From: Actinomyces gaoshouyii
GTDB taxonomy: Bacteria > Actinomycetota > Actinomycetes > Actinomycetales > Actinomycetaceae
Length of the DNA: 64,000 nt
Assembly: GCF_002072175.1 (NCBI RefSeq)
Contig: NZ_MVIV01000001.1
Coordinates: forward strand, 62,001-126,000
Reading direction: 5' to 3'
Shown piece after piece: positions 17,210-26,296 of the stretch (position 1 is the stretch's first letter; every line of letters starts with the position of its first letter). Under the pieces are notes generated by a model, which saw only the letters and a program-made list of their open reading frames with translations, was not told where the DNA came from and searched no databases. The translations under genes and the position numbers were made by a program.

Positions 17210-20200
17210 GGGAGCGTCCTCCTCCCCTCGTCGACGGCGGGACAGGCGTCCTTGACGGCGCAGAAATGGCAGTGACGGCCCGTAGTGGCGCGCAGGCGCG
17301 GGCCCCTGGCGGCCAGGGCGGCGCCGGCGACAAGGGCGGCGGCCCAGTCCTCGCCGGTCTCGGGGTCGGGGATGGGAGCGAGGGCGGCGGCATCCGGGGC
17401 GAGGCGCACGCCGCCACCATTATTCTTGCGCGGCTCGGCACCGAGGAGGACGAGCGCCCCGCCGTCGACCCGATAGCCCAGGGATTCCAGGGCCAAGCGG
17501 TAGGCGGTCAACTGCGGGTGGCGGGAGGCGTCTCCCTCGCCCGCGCTCTTGCCGGTCTTGAGATCAATGAGGCGCAGGCGCTGGCCCGTGCCGCCGGGCA
17601 GAGGGGCGCCCGGCTCACCGGCCGCGGGAGGGACCTCCCCCTCGATGACCTCGAGGCGGTCGATGCGGCCGCGCAGCCGCACCTCGATCGTCGCTCCGCC
17701 AGCGCCGCCCGATGTCGGGGCCCCGCCATCGCCCTGCCCCTCCCCAATGTCCGTGCCGGCAGGCAGCGGCAGGGCGAGGGTGGCGTCGATGGAGCGCTCG
17801 ACCTCCACCTGACCGGGCACGTCCTCGAGGCGCGCGTTGAGGCGGCGGATCATCTCGCGGGCGCGCTCGGCCTCGAGGGAGCCCATCCAGGTGGACGGGA
17901 GGCCGAGCTCGGGCAGGCGCGCCTCGAGGGCCTCCATGAGGGCCTGCCCGCGCAGACCCTCGCGCTGTGCCCGCTCGGCGAGCGAGTGGATGAGGGTTCC
18001 GAGCGCCTGAGCGCCCGTGGGCGCGCCGCCGGCGCCGTTGCGCTGGAGGAACCAGCGCAGCGCGCAGGTGGTGAGGCCCTCGACGTCGGAGGGGCTCACG
18101 CGCACCGGCTGGCCGTCCGCCACGAGGGGCTCGGTGGAGGTGGGCTCGGACAGTCCGCCCCAGGTGGCCGGATCGGCGCCGGCCACGCCTGCCCCGGCCA
18201 GGCGCGCGAGCAGGGCGGCGGCGCGGGCACCCCGCTGGCGCGCCAGCGCCGTGGCCTGGGGCGATTGGGCGGCCAGGAGAGCGTGGCGGAGCTCACCGAC
18301 CAGGCCGCGCAGGGTGAGATCGCCGGTATCCGGCGCGATGAGCGGGTCGCCGTCGGCATCGGTCAGGGGGCGGCCGGCGGCGACGGCGACCTCGATGAGG
18401 AAGGAGGAGGGCGAGTTGTCATCGTCCTGGACGGCGGTGGCGATGAGGCGGCGGGTGGCGCGGGTGAGGGCGGCCAGGAGCATGCGGCGCTCGTCGGCGC
18501 GCACCTGGGCGCGGGCGGCGGTGACGTCGAGCGCACCGATGGGGGCGCCGTCGGGGCCGACGGGCAAGCGGCCGGTGGCGGCGTCCACGAGGAGGCCGGA
18601 ACGGGTGAGGGAGTCGCGCAGGCGCAGATCAGGCCAAGAATCGCGGCCCAGCCCCATGACGGCGACGGTGGCCCACTCGCGGCCTGCGGCGGCGGCCGGG
18701 GTGAGAACGGCAACGCCCTCGGGGCGAACCCCGGCGGGGGCCACGGAGTCGGAGGGGAGGACCTCGGCGGCCAGCTCGTCGAGGAAGGCGGTGGCGTGGG
18801 CGCCGGGATGCCGCTCGGCCCAGACTTCGGCTCGCTTGAACAGCGCGGTGACCACGTCGAGGTCGCGCTCGGCGGCACGGGCGAGCGGCGCCCCGTGATC
18901 GCCCGCCAGCGCGAGACGGCGCCAACGCTCGGCGCAACCCGAGGCGCTCCAGGCCGCCCAGAGCAGCGCCTCGGCGTCGATGCGCCCATCATCCGGCGCC
19001 TCCGCGCTCTCCGGCCCGTCATCGCACCGCGGGCCCTGGAGAGCGGCGACGCCGCGCAGGGCCTCGATGATCCGGGCGGCCCGGGCCAGACGCGCGGCCT
19101 GCTCGGCCAGGGGCTCCTCGGCGAGCTCCGCGGCGAGATCCCCACCGGCACTGGTGGAGGCGAGGGCGGCGAGCAGGTGCTCGTCCGGGACCGTCCGGGC
19201 GGGACGATCCTCGCGCAGACGGCGGCGCAGACGGCGCAGGTCCAGGAGGCTGAGGCCCACGAGCGGGCTGGTGAGCAGGTCGATCGCGGCAGTGCGCTCC
19301 GGTGGCTCGCCCACTGCCCCAAGACGACCGTCGACAGCGGCGCGGGACACCCGCAGGAGGGCTGCCGCAGCGGGCTCGGCGCGCAGCAGGACGGCGGGGG
19401 CGGAGGCCGCCAGGGGCACCCCTCGCCGCCCGAGCTCGCGGGCGACCGCACGGGCCCGCCCGGCGGAGCGCACGATGACGGCCATCTCCCGCCAGGGCGT
19501 GGCGTGGTGGATGTGCTCGGCGCGCAGGGCGCGCGCCACATGAGCGGCCTCCTGCGCGGCGGAGGAGGCGACGATCGGCTCGATCCCCGAGGGAGCGCCG
19601 GCATCCCCCGGCCCGGCCGGCGGTGCCCCGCCCGGCACCGGCTCGGTCGTAGCCGCGCCGCCGCCCCGCTCCGGGCTGAGGCTCGGGTGGCGGTGGGTGG
19701 CTGATCCCGTGACGGGCAGCCGCCCGGCCTGATCCGCCCACAGGGCCGCGAGCGCGGGCGTGCCGCGGTGCAGGGTGCTCAGGCGCAGGCGGCGCGCCGC
19801 GAGCCCGGAGCGGTCCTCGGCGGCCGGCAGAAGGCTGGGAGAGCCGCCGCGGAAGGTCTCGACGGCGACGTCCGGGTCCCCCAGGACCACCACCTGGGCG
19901 CGGTGCCCGCGCTCATCGGAGCGGGCGAGTGCGGTCAGGAACCGGGCGGTGGCGGCGGTGCAGTCCTGGTAGTCATCCACGATGACCAGGCCGGGCACGG
20001 GCCGGGGGACGGCGACGCCGTCGGCGTCCCAGGAGGCCAGGGCCTCAGCGGCGCGGTCCTGGAGGCGGGCGGTGTCCATGCGGCGGGTATCGGCGCGGCG
20101 CTCCGCGGTGGGACGGCCCTGGGCGTCCCAGGTGCGCAGGAGCGCGGAGGCCGGCCCCCACAGGGGGACGTCGAGGGCACGACCCAGCCCGGCGAGGTCG

Positions 20201-20787
20201 TCGGCGGTGACGCCGAGCTCCCCGGCGCGGGCGAGCAGGTTGCGCAGCTCGGTTCGGAAGGCGCGCGATCCGACGGCCTCGGGCGGCAGGCCGGGCCACT
20301 GCTCGGGGCGGATGAGGGAGGCGAGCGCGGCGTCCTCCTCCGCGCCGGCCAGCAGGATCGGGGCGGGCAGCGGGTCCGGGCGCTGAGTGAGGGATGCGGT
20401 GAGGATGGTCAGGGCGAGGGAGGCGGGCGTGCGGGCACGGACCACCCCCCCGCCGCGGGCGCCGAGGAGGGATGCGGCGCGTTGGCGCAGGCGGTCCGCG
20501 CGGGCGCGCGTGGGGGCCAGGAGGACGGCGTCGGTCCCCCGCCCGACGGCGCCGGCGAGCATCCGCAGGGCGAGGCTCGTCTTTCCGGTGCCGGGGGCGC
20601 CGAGCACAACGATGTTGTCCCCGCCGGCGACCGCCTCGAGGACGGCGCGCGCGGACGCATCCGGCTCCGGCAGGGGCTCGGGGGCGGGAGCCGGCAGGAG
20701 GCGCGGCGACGCGATGATCGCCGGATTCGCGGCGCTGGCCATACTGCCGGCACTGCCGGTGCTCGGGGTGGCCTCCTGGATCCGCAT
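17206..20787 (-). CDS. adnA: AdnA-like helicase-nuclease with Cys-cluster nuclease domain
   Basis: This 1193-residue UvrD-like protein is the first gene of the adnAB pair. Walker A is GAPGTGKTS (63-71) and motif II IVDDYQDCT (269-277). Motif III reads GDPDVAVETFRGG (303-315) in place of GDxxQxIYxFRGA. The RecB-like nuclease has H934, RID (D1043) and LIDLKTG (D1075, K1077). A Cys at 908 (LTTCALRWF) and three more in HCHFCAVKDAC (1173, 1176, 1182) match the AddB-type 4Fe-4S arrangement that locks nuclease domains. The motor motifs are more divergent than in AdnB, which fits the idea that AdnB is the main motor (known for mycobacteria). DUF3107 is transcribed divergently. Confidence 0.88.
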   Translation of the reverse strand: MRIQEATPSTGSAGSMASAANPAIIASPRLLPAPAPEPLPEPDASARAVLEAVAGGDNIVVLGAPGTGKTSLALRMLAGAVGRGTDAVLLAPTRARADRLRQRAASLLGARGGGVVRARTPASLALTILTASLTQRPDPLPAPILLAGAEEDAALASLIRPEQWPGLPPEAVGSRAFRTELRNLLARAGELGVTADDLAGLGRALDVPLWGPASALLRTWDAQGRPTAERRADTRRMDTARLQDRAAEALASWDADGVAVPRPVPGLVIVDDYQDCTAATARFLTALARSDERGHRAQVVVLGDPDVAVETFRGGSPSLLPAAEDRSGLAARRLRLSTLHRGTPALAALWADQAGRLPVTGSATHRHPSLSPERGGGAATTEPVPGGAPPAGPGDAGAPSGIEPIVASSAAQEAAHVARALRAEHIHHATPWREMAVIVRSAGRARAVARELGRRGVPLAASAPAVLLRAEPAAAALLRVSRAAVDGRLGAVGEPPERTAAIDLLTSPLVGLSLLDLRRLRRRLREDRPARTVPDEHLLAALASTSAGGDLAAELAEEPLAEQAARLARAARIIEALRGVAALQGPRCDDGPESAEAPDDGRIDAEALLWAAWSASGCAERWRRLALAGDHGAPLARAAERDLDVVTALFKRAEVWAERHPGAHATAFLDELAAEVLPSDSVAPAGVRPEGVAVLTPAAAAGREWATVAVMGLGRDSWPDLRLRDSLTRSGLLVDAATGRLPVGPDGAPIGALDVTAARAQVRADERRMLLAALTRATRRLIATAVQDDDNSPSSFLIEVAVAAGRPLTDADGDPLIAPDTGDLTLRGLVGELRHALLAAQSPQATALARQRGARAAALLARLAGAGVAGADPATWGGLSEPTSTEPLVADGQPVRVSPSDVEGLTTCALRWFLQRNGAGGAPTGAQALGTLIHSLAERAQREGLRGQALMEALEARLPELGLPSTWMGSLEAERAREMIRRLNARLEDVPGQVEVERSIDATLALPLPAGTDIGEGQGDGGAPTSGGAGGATIEVRLRGRIDRLEVIEGEVPPAAGEPGAPLPGGTGQRLRLIDLKTGKSAGEGDASRHPQLTAYRLALESLGYRVDGGALVLLGAEPRKNNGGGVRLAPDAAALAPIPDPETGEDWAAALVAGAALAARGPRLRATTGRHCHFCAVKDACPAVDEGRRTLP

Positions 20788-21020
20788 GGGTCTATCTCAC
20801 CACGCCTCACCGACACGCATAGGCGCGCGCAAGGCCCCGGCTCAGCGCTCCGGCCCTCCCCCGACCGCGCCCCGTCCGCGCGGCGCGAAAACCGACGCCG
20901 CCGGACCCGCGCTGTCGCCGTCGTCGACCACGGGCGCCCTACGATCGGGGCAGCGACGCGGGACCCTTCGGGGCCGCCCGCGCACAATCCGCCCCCCGAT
21001 CCGCTCTTCAAGGAGTCACC

Positions 21021-21236
21021 ATGCAGGTCAGCCTCGGCTTCAAGCACGCCGCCCGTCAGATCGAGATCGAGACCTCCGCCTCCCACGACGAGGTCCTGGG
21101 CGCGCTGTCCGACTCGGCGACGAAGGATGTCGTCCTCACGGATGACCGGGGCCGCAAGGTGCTCGTGCCCGCGGGCTCCCTGGCCTACGCCGAGCTCGGG
21201 GCCGCTGAGCAGCGCCGAGTCGGCTTCGGGATCTGA
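21021..21236 (+). CDS. DUF3107 family protein
   Basis: This 71-residue protein (MQVSLGFKHAARQIEIET start, LTDDRGRKVLVPAGSLAY core) belongs to DUF3107, a short actinobacterial family that includes mycobacterial TB9.4. No enzymatic motif is visible. The ATG at 21021 has AAGGAG seven bases upstream. The 233-base gap to the divergent adnA start holds the promoters for both. In mycobacteria the homolog also lies between adnA and an rhlE-type helicase, so the placement is conserved. Confidence 0.85.
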   Translation: MQVSLGFKHAARQIEIETSASHDEVLGALSDSATKDVVLTDDRGRKVLVPAGSLAYAELGAAEQRRVGFGI

Positions 21237-21297
21237 GCCTGCGCCGCCCGCGCGACGCCTGCCGGGAACGGCCCGCCCGCCCGCGATCCTACCGGTC

Positions 21298-21978
21298 TCA
21301 GACGCGCAGCCCGAGGCCCTTCATGCGGCTCGTCATGCCGGAGGACAGGACGGCGCTCAGGCGCGCCGCGCCCTGCTCCCCGCCGGCGAGCTCGGGGAAG
21401 CGGGCGAGCATGAGCTGGATCGCGCCGATCTCCTCGCCCGCCACCCGGCGACCCCACAGACCCAGGCGGGCGGCGAGTTGGGGGTCGCCGTCGAGATCGG
21501 CCATGAGTTCGGCGGCGGCGAAGGAGCCGAAGCGGTCCTCGGACAGGGCCTCCAGGACGGCGCCGCGCACACGCGGGGGCAGGGAATCGGTCAGGGCCAT
21601 GCCGAAGTCGACGAGCAGCCCGAAGGATAAATAGGTCTTGACCAGCCGCTCGACCCAGTCGTGGGGGCGCAGGCGATCGTCGACGTCGCCCAGGGAGCCG
21701 AGGAAGCGCTCGGCGGCCGCCGGCACGTCCACGCCCTCATCGGCGCCGATGCGGATGATCGCATCGAAGGCACTCACCTTGGCCGCGCTCATGCGCAGCA
21801 GCTCGACGCGCAAGGGCATCGCCGGGGCCCTGTCCGCGTCCTTGGCGTAGCGCGTGCAGGCCACGGAGCAGCTGTAGCCGACGACGCCGAGCACGGCGGC
21901 CATGAAGGCATCGGGCGCGCTGGGGGCGGGGGTCGGGGGCGGCGGGGCGGGGACCGGGTCAGGAACGGAAGGGCTCAT
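21298..21978 (-). CDS. Ferritin-like fold protein
   Basis: This 226-residue, largely helical protein starts after a Pro-rich tail (about 1-22). It resembles the ferritin-like/tRNA-hydroxylase-like proteins that lie next to rhlE in many Actinobacteria. Visible pieces are LRVELLRMSAAKVSAFD, DDRLRPHDWVERLVKTYLSFGLLVDFG and RVAGEEIGAIQLML. Carboxylate and His residues suitable for metal binding occur, but the classical EXXH pairs are not clear, so activity is uncertain. The frame runs upstream past 21978; that ATG was chosen because upstream sequence is shadow. A single ACCGGTCTCA repeat half-unit overlaps its stop (21291-21300). Confidence 0.75.
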   Translation of the reverse strand: MSPSVPDPVPAPPPPTPAPSAPDAFMAAVLGVVGYSCSVACTRYAKDADRAPAMPLRVELLRMSAAKVSAFDAIIRIGADEGVDVPAAAERFLGSLGDVDDRLRPHDWVERLVKTYLSFGLLVDFGMALTDSLPPRVRGAVLEALSEDRFGSFAAAELMADLDGDPQLAARLGLWGRRVAGEEIGAIQLMLARFPELAGGEQGAARLSAVLSSGMTSRMKGLGLRV

Positions 21979-22341
21979 GGGCAAAGCGTAGAGCGAAGGC
22001 CCCGCTCCCGCGGCCGCCTTGGCGAAGGCGCGTGATGTGCCCCACCTACCGGAGGCAATCGCCGTCGCATCACCGCCGCGAGGGCGAATGACCGGTAGTC
22101 TGCCGACGTCCACGGTTGCCCGGTCGTCCAGCAGCCTGGTCCCGCCTGCCCGCGAGCCGCGCCCAGAGCGCGGCGGCGCCCCTGGCCCCTGAACGGGACA
22201 CGATTCACGATCGGCTGCCACACATACGACCGCAAGCGCGGCCCAGGGCCCCGCCGGCCCGGGCGGCGGGGCCCTGTCGGCCCGCGCAGGACCCCCCTCC
22301 GCGCCGGGCACTGGGCCGCGGTCCACATCCGAAGGAACGTC
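21979..22341. other. 363-base divergent intergenic region and long rhlE leader
   Basis: No gene is seen here. The region separates the ferritin-like gene (minus) from the DEAD-box helicase gene (plus) and must hold both promoters. Its helicase-proximal part contains a very strong G+C hairpin (22244-22276) and GAAGGA just before the GTG start. Long structured leaders are common on DEAD-box helicase genes, so post-transcriptional control is possible. Confidence 0.5.
22244..22276 (+). promoter_or_regulatory. Strong hairpin in the rhlE leader
   Basis: Perfect 12-base arms (22244-22255, CAGGGCCCCGCC, and 22265-22276) flank a 9-base loop that is itself palindromic (GGCCCGGGC). It lies 66 bases before the start codon with no U-tract after it. 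It could stall transcription or be the structured target of the helicase itself; this is inference only. Confidence 0.45.
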
Positions 22342-24033
22342 GTGACCGACGAGAACCCCGTCATCACCAGCCCCGCCGAGGCCGGCTCGGCCGCCAGCGC
22401 CCCCAGCCCGACCAGCCCCGCGAGCACCCCCGCCTCGGGCCTCATCGAGACCGCGGGTGCCCACGCCCCCGTCCTGGACGAGGCAGCCCCCGACATCACC
22501 GATGAGGGCGCCCAGGCGGACCTGAGCATCAAGTCCTTCGCGGACTTCGGCGTCGAGTCCGAGATCTGCGAGGCACTGGCCGCCAAGGGCATCATCCACC
22601 CCTTCCCCATCCAGGCCCTCACCCTCCCGGTGGCCCTGGAGGGCAACGACATCATCGGCCAGGCCAAAACCGGCACCGGCAAGACCCTGGGCTTCGGCAT
22701 CCCACTGCTCATGGACACCCTGGGCCCCGGTGAGGAGGGCTGGGACTCCGATCCGGCCTCCGGCAGCCCGCAGGCCCTCATCGTCCTGCCCACACGCGAA
22801 CTGGCCAAGCAGGTCGCCGTCGAGCTGGAGCAGGCCGCGGCCAAGCGCACCGTGCGCATCGTGCAGGTCTACGGCGGTCGCGCCTACGAGCCGCAGATCG
22901 AGGCCCTGGAGAAGGGTGCCGAGATCGTCGTGGGAACCCCGGGGCGCCTCATCGACCTCATGGACCGCGCCGTCCTGGACCTCGCCCACGTGACCACCGT
23001 GGTGCTCGACGAGGCCGATGAGATGCTGGATCTGGGCTTCCTGCCCGATGTGGAGAAGATCCTGGCCCGCACCCGCGCCGACCGCCAGACGATGCTGTTC
23101 AGCGCCACGATGCCGGGTGCCGTCGTCGCCCTGGCCCGCCGCTACATGACTCAGCCGACCCACATCCGCGCCCAGGACCCCGGGGATGAGTCGATGACGG
23201 TCAAGTCGGTGGCGCAGGTCGTCTACCGCACGCACGCCCTGAACAAGGTGGAGGTGGTCGCCCGGATCCTCCAGGCCGAGGGCCGGGGCCGCACGATCAT
23301 CTTCGCCCGCACGAAGCGCACGGCGGCGCGAGTGGCCGACGACCTGGCCTCACGGGGCTTCGCCACCGGTGCGCTGCACGGCGATCTGGGACAGGGGGCG
23401 CGCGAGCAGGCCCTGCGCGCCTTCCGCAACGGCAAGGTGGACGTGCTCGTGGCCACCGATGTCGCCGCCCGCGGCATCGACGTCGACGACGTCACCCACG
23501 TCATCAACTACCAGTGCCCCGAGGACGAGAAGGTCTACGTCCACCGCATCGGGCGCACGGGCCGCGCCGGGAACGCGGGCACGGCCGTGACCTTCGTGGA
23601 CTGGGATGACATCCCGCGCTGGCGGCTCATCGCCAAGGGCCTGGGCCTGCCGGTGACCGAGCCGATCGAGACCTACCACACCAGCGCGCACCTGCACTCC
23701 GACCTGTCGATCCCCGAGGGCACCACGGGCACGTTGCCGCGCTCCAAGCGGACACTGGCCGGCCTCGACGCCGAGGAGATCGAGGACCTGGGCGAGACCG
23801 GCAAGCGCAGCGGGCGCGATGACCGACGCGATCGCCGCGGCGGGGCCAGGGGCCGCGATGGGCGGGGCTCGCGCTCCCGAGGCGGCCGGGGCGGCGGCGC
23901 TTCGCGGGCTCCGAAGGACGGCGAGCGCCGGCAGCCCTCCGGGCGCGTCTGCGACGGCGAGGCCCCGCTGCGCGCGAGGAACCGCAAGCGGACGCGCGGC
24001 GGCAAGCCGATCGACTCCGCCGGCCAGGACTGA
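22342..24033 (+). CDS. DEAD-box ATP-dependent RNA helicase (RhlE/DeaD type)
   Basis: This 563-residue RNA helicase contains motif I AKTGTGKT (108-115), PTRELAKQ, GTPGRLIDL, DEAD (223-226), SATMP, VLVATDVAARGID and YVHRIGRTGRAG. The first 60 residues are Ala/Pro-rich and disordered. The C-terminal tail after about 485 is rich in Arg and Gly (RRDRRGGARGRDGRG-type), a typical RNA-binding extension. The start is GTG at 22342 with GAAGGA upstream. It likely remodels ribosomal or mRNA structure. Mycobacterial RhlE occupies the same relative place next to DUF3107. A perfect 13-bp terminator hairpin follows the stop. Confidence 0.93.
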   Translation: MTDENPVITSPAEAGSAASAPSPTSPASTPASGLIETAGAHAPVLDEAAPDITDEGAQADLSIKSFADFGVESEICEALAAKGIIHPFPIQALTLPVALEGNDIIGQAKTGTGKTLGFGIPLLMDTLGPGEEGWDSDPASGSPQALIVLPTRELAKQVAVELEQAAAKRTVRIVQVYGGRAYEPQIEALEKGAEIVVGTPGRLIDLMDRAVLDLAHVTTVVLDEADEMLDLGFLPDVEKILARTRADRQTMLFSATMPGAVVALARRYMTQPTHIRAQDPGDESMTVKSVAQVVYRTHALNKVEVVARILQAEGRGRTIIFARTKRTAARVADDLASRGFATGALHGDLGQGAREQALRAFRNGKVDVLVATDVAARGIDVDDVTHVINYQCPEDEKVYVHRIGRTGRAGNAGTAVTFVDWDDIPRWRLIAKGLGLPVTEPIETYHTSAHLHSDLSIPEGTTGTLPRSKRTLAGLDAEEIEDLGETGKRSGRDDRRDRRGGARGRDGRGSRSRGGRGGGASRAPKDGERRQPSGRVCDGEAPLRARNRKRTRGGKPIDSAGQD

Positions 24034-24037
24034 GCCG

Positions 24038-24067
24038 GGTCGCCGCGGCCAGCGGGCCGCGGCGACC
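24038..24067. terminator. Intrinsic-type hairpin after the DEAD-box helicase
   Basis: Perfect 13-base arms (GGTCGCCGCGGCC at 24038-24050 and its complement at 24055-24067) enclose the tetraloop AGCG, four bases after the helicase stop. There is no U-tract, as is usual in high-G+C Actinobacteria. The PHP gene converges from the other side and may use it too. Confidence 0.8.
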
Positions 24068-24107
24068 GAATACGGCAGAGGCGGGGAAGGTGCGGGCGCC
24101 CCTGGTA

Positions 24108-24950
24108 TCAGGGGGCGACGAGCGGGAGGGTCCCCTCGTCCACGATCCGCTCGAGGAGCTCGGGGGGCATGAGATTCTCCCCGAGTCGATTGGGCTTTCC
24201 GGCGCCATGGTAGTCGGAGGATCCCGAGACGCCCAGGCCGAGGCGATCGGCGAGGTCCTGCGCGGCGCGGCGGTCGGCGGGCCCGTGGTCGCGGTGGTCG
24301 ACCTCCAGGGCGGCGAGCCCGACCTCGGCCATCGCGGCGAAAGTCTCATCGGGCACGAGCCGGCGCTGGCGCTCGGAGGCACGGGGATGGGCGGCAACGG
24401 GCACGCCCCCGGCAGCCCGCACGAGGGCGCAGGCCTCGACGGGGTCGAGAGCCCAGTAGGGCACATAGTAGGGACTGGAGACGGCCAGGGGACCGGCGAA
24501 GACTGCGTCCCGGTTCTCGAAGGAGCCCGCGGCGACGAGCGCATCGGCGATATGGGGCCGGCCGATGCTGTGGCCGACCGACTGGACGAGCACGTCCTCC
24601 CACGTGATGGGGTAGTCGACGGCGATGCGCTCGACCATGTGCTGGGCGCGGGTTCCCCGGGAGTCGCGGGCGTGGGCGAAGGCCTTGGCGAGGTCCGCGT
24701 TCTCGGGATCGAAGAGGTAGGCGAGCAGGTGGAGGGTGACCCCACTCGCGGCGCAGGAGATCTCGGTGCCGCGTAGGAGGGTCACTCCTGTGGACTGCAC
24801 GGCGGCCTCGGCCTCCTCCCAGCCGATCGTCGTGTCGTGGTCGGTCAGGCCGACGACGTCGAGGCCCGCTTGGGCGGCTGCCCGCATGAGCTCCGCCGGG
24901 GTGTCCGTGCCGTCGGAGCAGGAGGAGTGGGTGTGGGGGTCGATGCGCAC
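24108..24950 (-). CDS. PHP domain phosphoesterase
   Basis: This 280-residue metal-dependent phosphoesterase belongs to the PHP family. Metal ligands are seen in DPHTHSSCSDGTDTP (H6, H8, D13), GLTDHDTTIGW, RGTEISC, AAHPRA and the C-terminal SSDYHG. Its size matches stand-alone bacterial PHP enzymes such as 3',5'-nucleotide bisphosphate or 5'-3' RNA/DNA phosphatases (YciV/RnaAM type), rather than DNA polymerase III. The exact substrate cannot be read from sequence. The start is GTG at 24950. It is convergent with the helicase gene and divergent from the oxidoreductase gene. Confidence 0.88.
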   Translation of the reverse strand: MRIDPHTHSSCSDGTDTPAELMRAAAQAGLDVVGLTDHDTTIGWEEAEAAVQSTGVTLLRGTEISCAASGVTLHLLAYLFDPENADLAKAFAHARDSRGTRAQHMVERIAVDYPITWEDVLVQSVGHSIGRPHIADALVAAGSFENRDAVFAGPLAVSSPYYVPYWALDPVEACALVRAAGGVPVAAHPRASERQRRLVPDETFAAMAEVGLAALEVDHRDHGPADRRAAQDLADRLGLGVSGSSDYHGAGKPNRLGENLMPPELLERIVDEGTLPLVAP

Positions 24951-25079
24951 CGGCCAAGTCTAGGAGGGCGTGCCGGGCGGCGCAGGAGCACGCCCGCCGG
25001 CGGGGCACGGGCCGGCCGGGTACGCGCCCCGCCGGCCACAGCCGGTGACAGGGCGCCGGCTCAGTGGAACAGTGGGGCC

Positions 25080-26213
25080 ATGAGCACAGCGAGCACCGGC
25101 CGTCCCTCCCCCGTCGTCGCATCTGGCGCGCCCCTCCCCCATACCCGCACCGGGCCCTCCGCGAGCGCTGGGCGCCCGGTGCGCTTCGGCGTCGTCGGCG
25201 CGGGATTCATCGCCGCCTGGTTCGCCCGCGCCGTGGCCGCCGAGCCCGCCGCCGAGATCGTCGCCGTCACCTCGGCCAGGCCCGAGCGCGCCGCCGCCTA
25301 TGCCGCCAAGCACGGCGTCCCCCACGCCCATCCCACCCTCGAGGCGATGCTCGCCGAGCACGGCCCGGACTGCGCCGCGCCCATCGACGTCATCTACATC
25401 GCCTCGCCCAACTCCCTGCACGCATCCCAGGCGATCGCAGCCTTGGAGGCCGGATACGGGGTGCTCGTGGAGAAGCCCTTCGCCCTGACTCCCGCTCAGG
25501 CCCGGGCCATGGCCGTCACCGCGGAGCGCACCGGCGGCTTCCTCATGGAGGCCTGGCAGACCGCCTTCGAGCCCGGCGTCGCCGCCATCCGCTCCGCTTT
25601 TCCCCGACTCGGGGAGCTGCGCCGAGCCGCCTTCGTGCGCGAGCAGTTCTCCTCGCGCATGAACGCCTACCGGGCCGGCGAACTCCCCCCGGCCTTCAAC
25701 CCGGCGCTCGGCGGCGGCTCGCTCATGGATCTCGGCATCTACCCCGTCAGCCTGGCCATCCATCTGTTCGGGCGCCCGGACCGCGTCACCGCCACGGCGC
25801 AACTCCTGGACTCCGGCGTCGACTCCCACGGCACGCTCACCCTCTCCTACGGCACCGGGGAGCACGCCGGCCTCGAAGTGGCCTGCCTGCACTCCAAGAC
25901 CTCCGCCAATGCCCTGGGCAGCCAGATCTCCGGCGAGTCCAGGGCGATCCTCCTCGACCACTGCCAGTGGCCCGAGCGCATCAGTCTCATCACCGCGCCG
26001 GGCTCCCCCGAGGAATCCCATGAGGACCTGTCCGTGACGCGCTCGGCCGAGGTGATGGGCCCCCTCCTGGCGGAGGTCTGCCGGCTCGTGAGCGCCGGCG
26101 CGCGCGGCTCCGAGCTCCACCCCGTGTCCGCCTCGGTGGCCGCGATCGAGGTCCTGTCCGAGGCCCGCTCGCAGATCGGGGTCCATTTTCCCGACGACGG
26201 CGCCGATGCCTGA
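25080..26213 (+). CDS. Gfo/Idh/MocA family oxidoreductase
   Basis: This 377-residue NAD(P)-dependent dehydrogenase has a Rossmann motif VRFGVVGAGFIAAWFARAV after a 33-residue Pro/Ser-rich tail, then the family signature VLVEKPFALT, where the Lys of EKP is catalytic. A C-terminal sheet domain includes NPALGGGSLMDLGIYPVSLA. The substrate is probably a sugar or inositol derivative but cannot be fixed; trans-dihydrodiol dehydrogenase-like members are similar in layout. The frame continues upstream, and ATG 25080 is chosen as the first start giving a normal N-terminus. It is followed by a perfect 15-bp terminator. Confidence 0.88.
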   Translation: MSTASTGRPSPVVASGAPLPHTRTGPSASAGRPVRFGVVGAGFIAAWFARAVAAEPAAEIVAVTSARPERAAAYAAKHGVPHAHPTLEAMLAEHGPDCAAPIDVIYIASPNSLHASQAIAALEAGYGVLVEKPFALTPAQARAMAVTAERTGGFLMEAWQTAFEPGVAAIRSAFPRLGELRRAAFVREQFSSRMNAYRAGELPPAFNPALGGGSLMDLGIYPVSLAIHLFGRPDRVTATAQLLDSGVDSHGTLTLSYGTGEHAGLEVACLHSKTSANALGSQISGESRAILLDHCQWPERISLITAPGSPEESHEDLSVTRSAEVMGPLLAEVCRLVSAGARGSELHPVSASVAAIEVLSEARSQIGVHFPDDGADA

Positions 26214-26235
26214 GCCTGCGGCTTGAGGGAGCACG

Positions 26236-26269
26236 GCCCGCCCAGCCCGGCCGTCCGGGCTGGGCGGGC
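26236..26269 (+). terminator. Intrinsic-type hairpin after the oxidoreductase gene
   Basis: Perfect 15-base arms (GCCCGCCCAGCCCGG at 26236-26250 and its complement at 26255-26269) enclose the loop CCGT, 22 bases after the stop. It lies in the 83-base gap before the next plus-strand gene. Confidence 0.85.
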
Positions 26270-26296
26270 GCCTGGCCGCGGTGGGAGGATGCCCCC

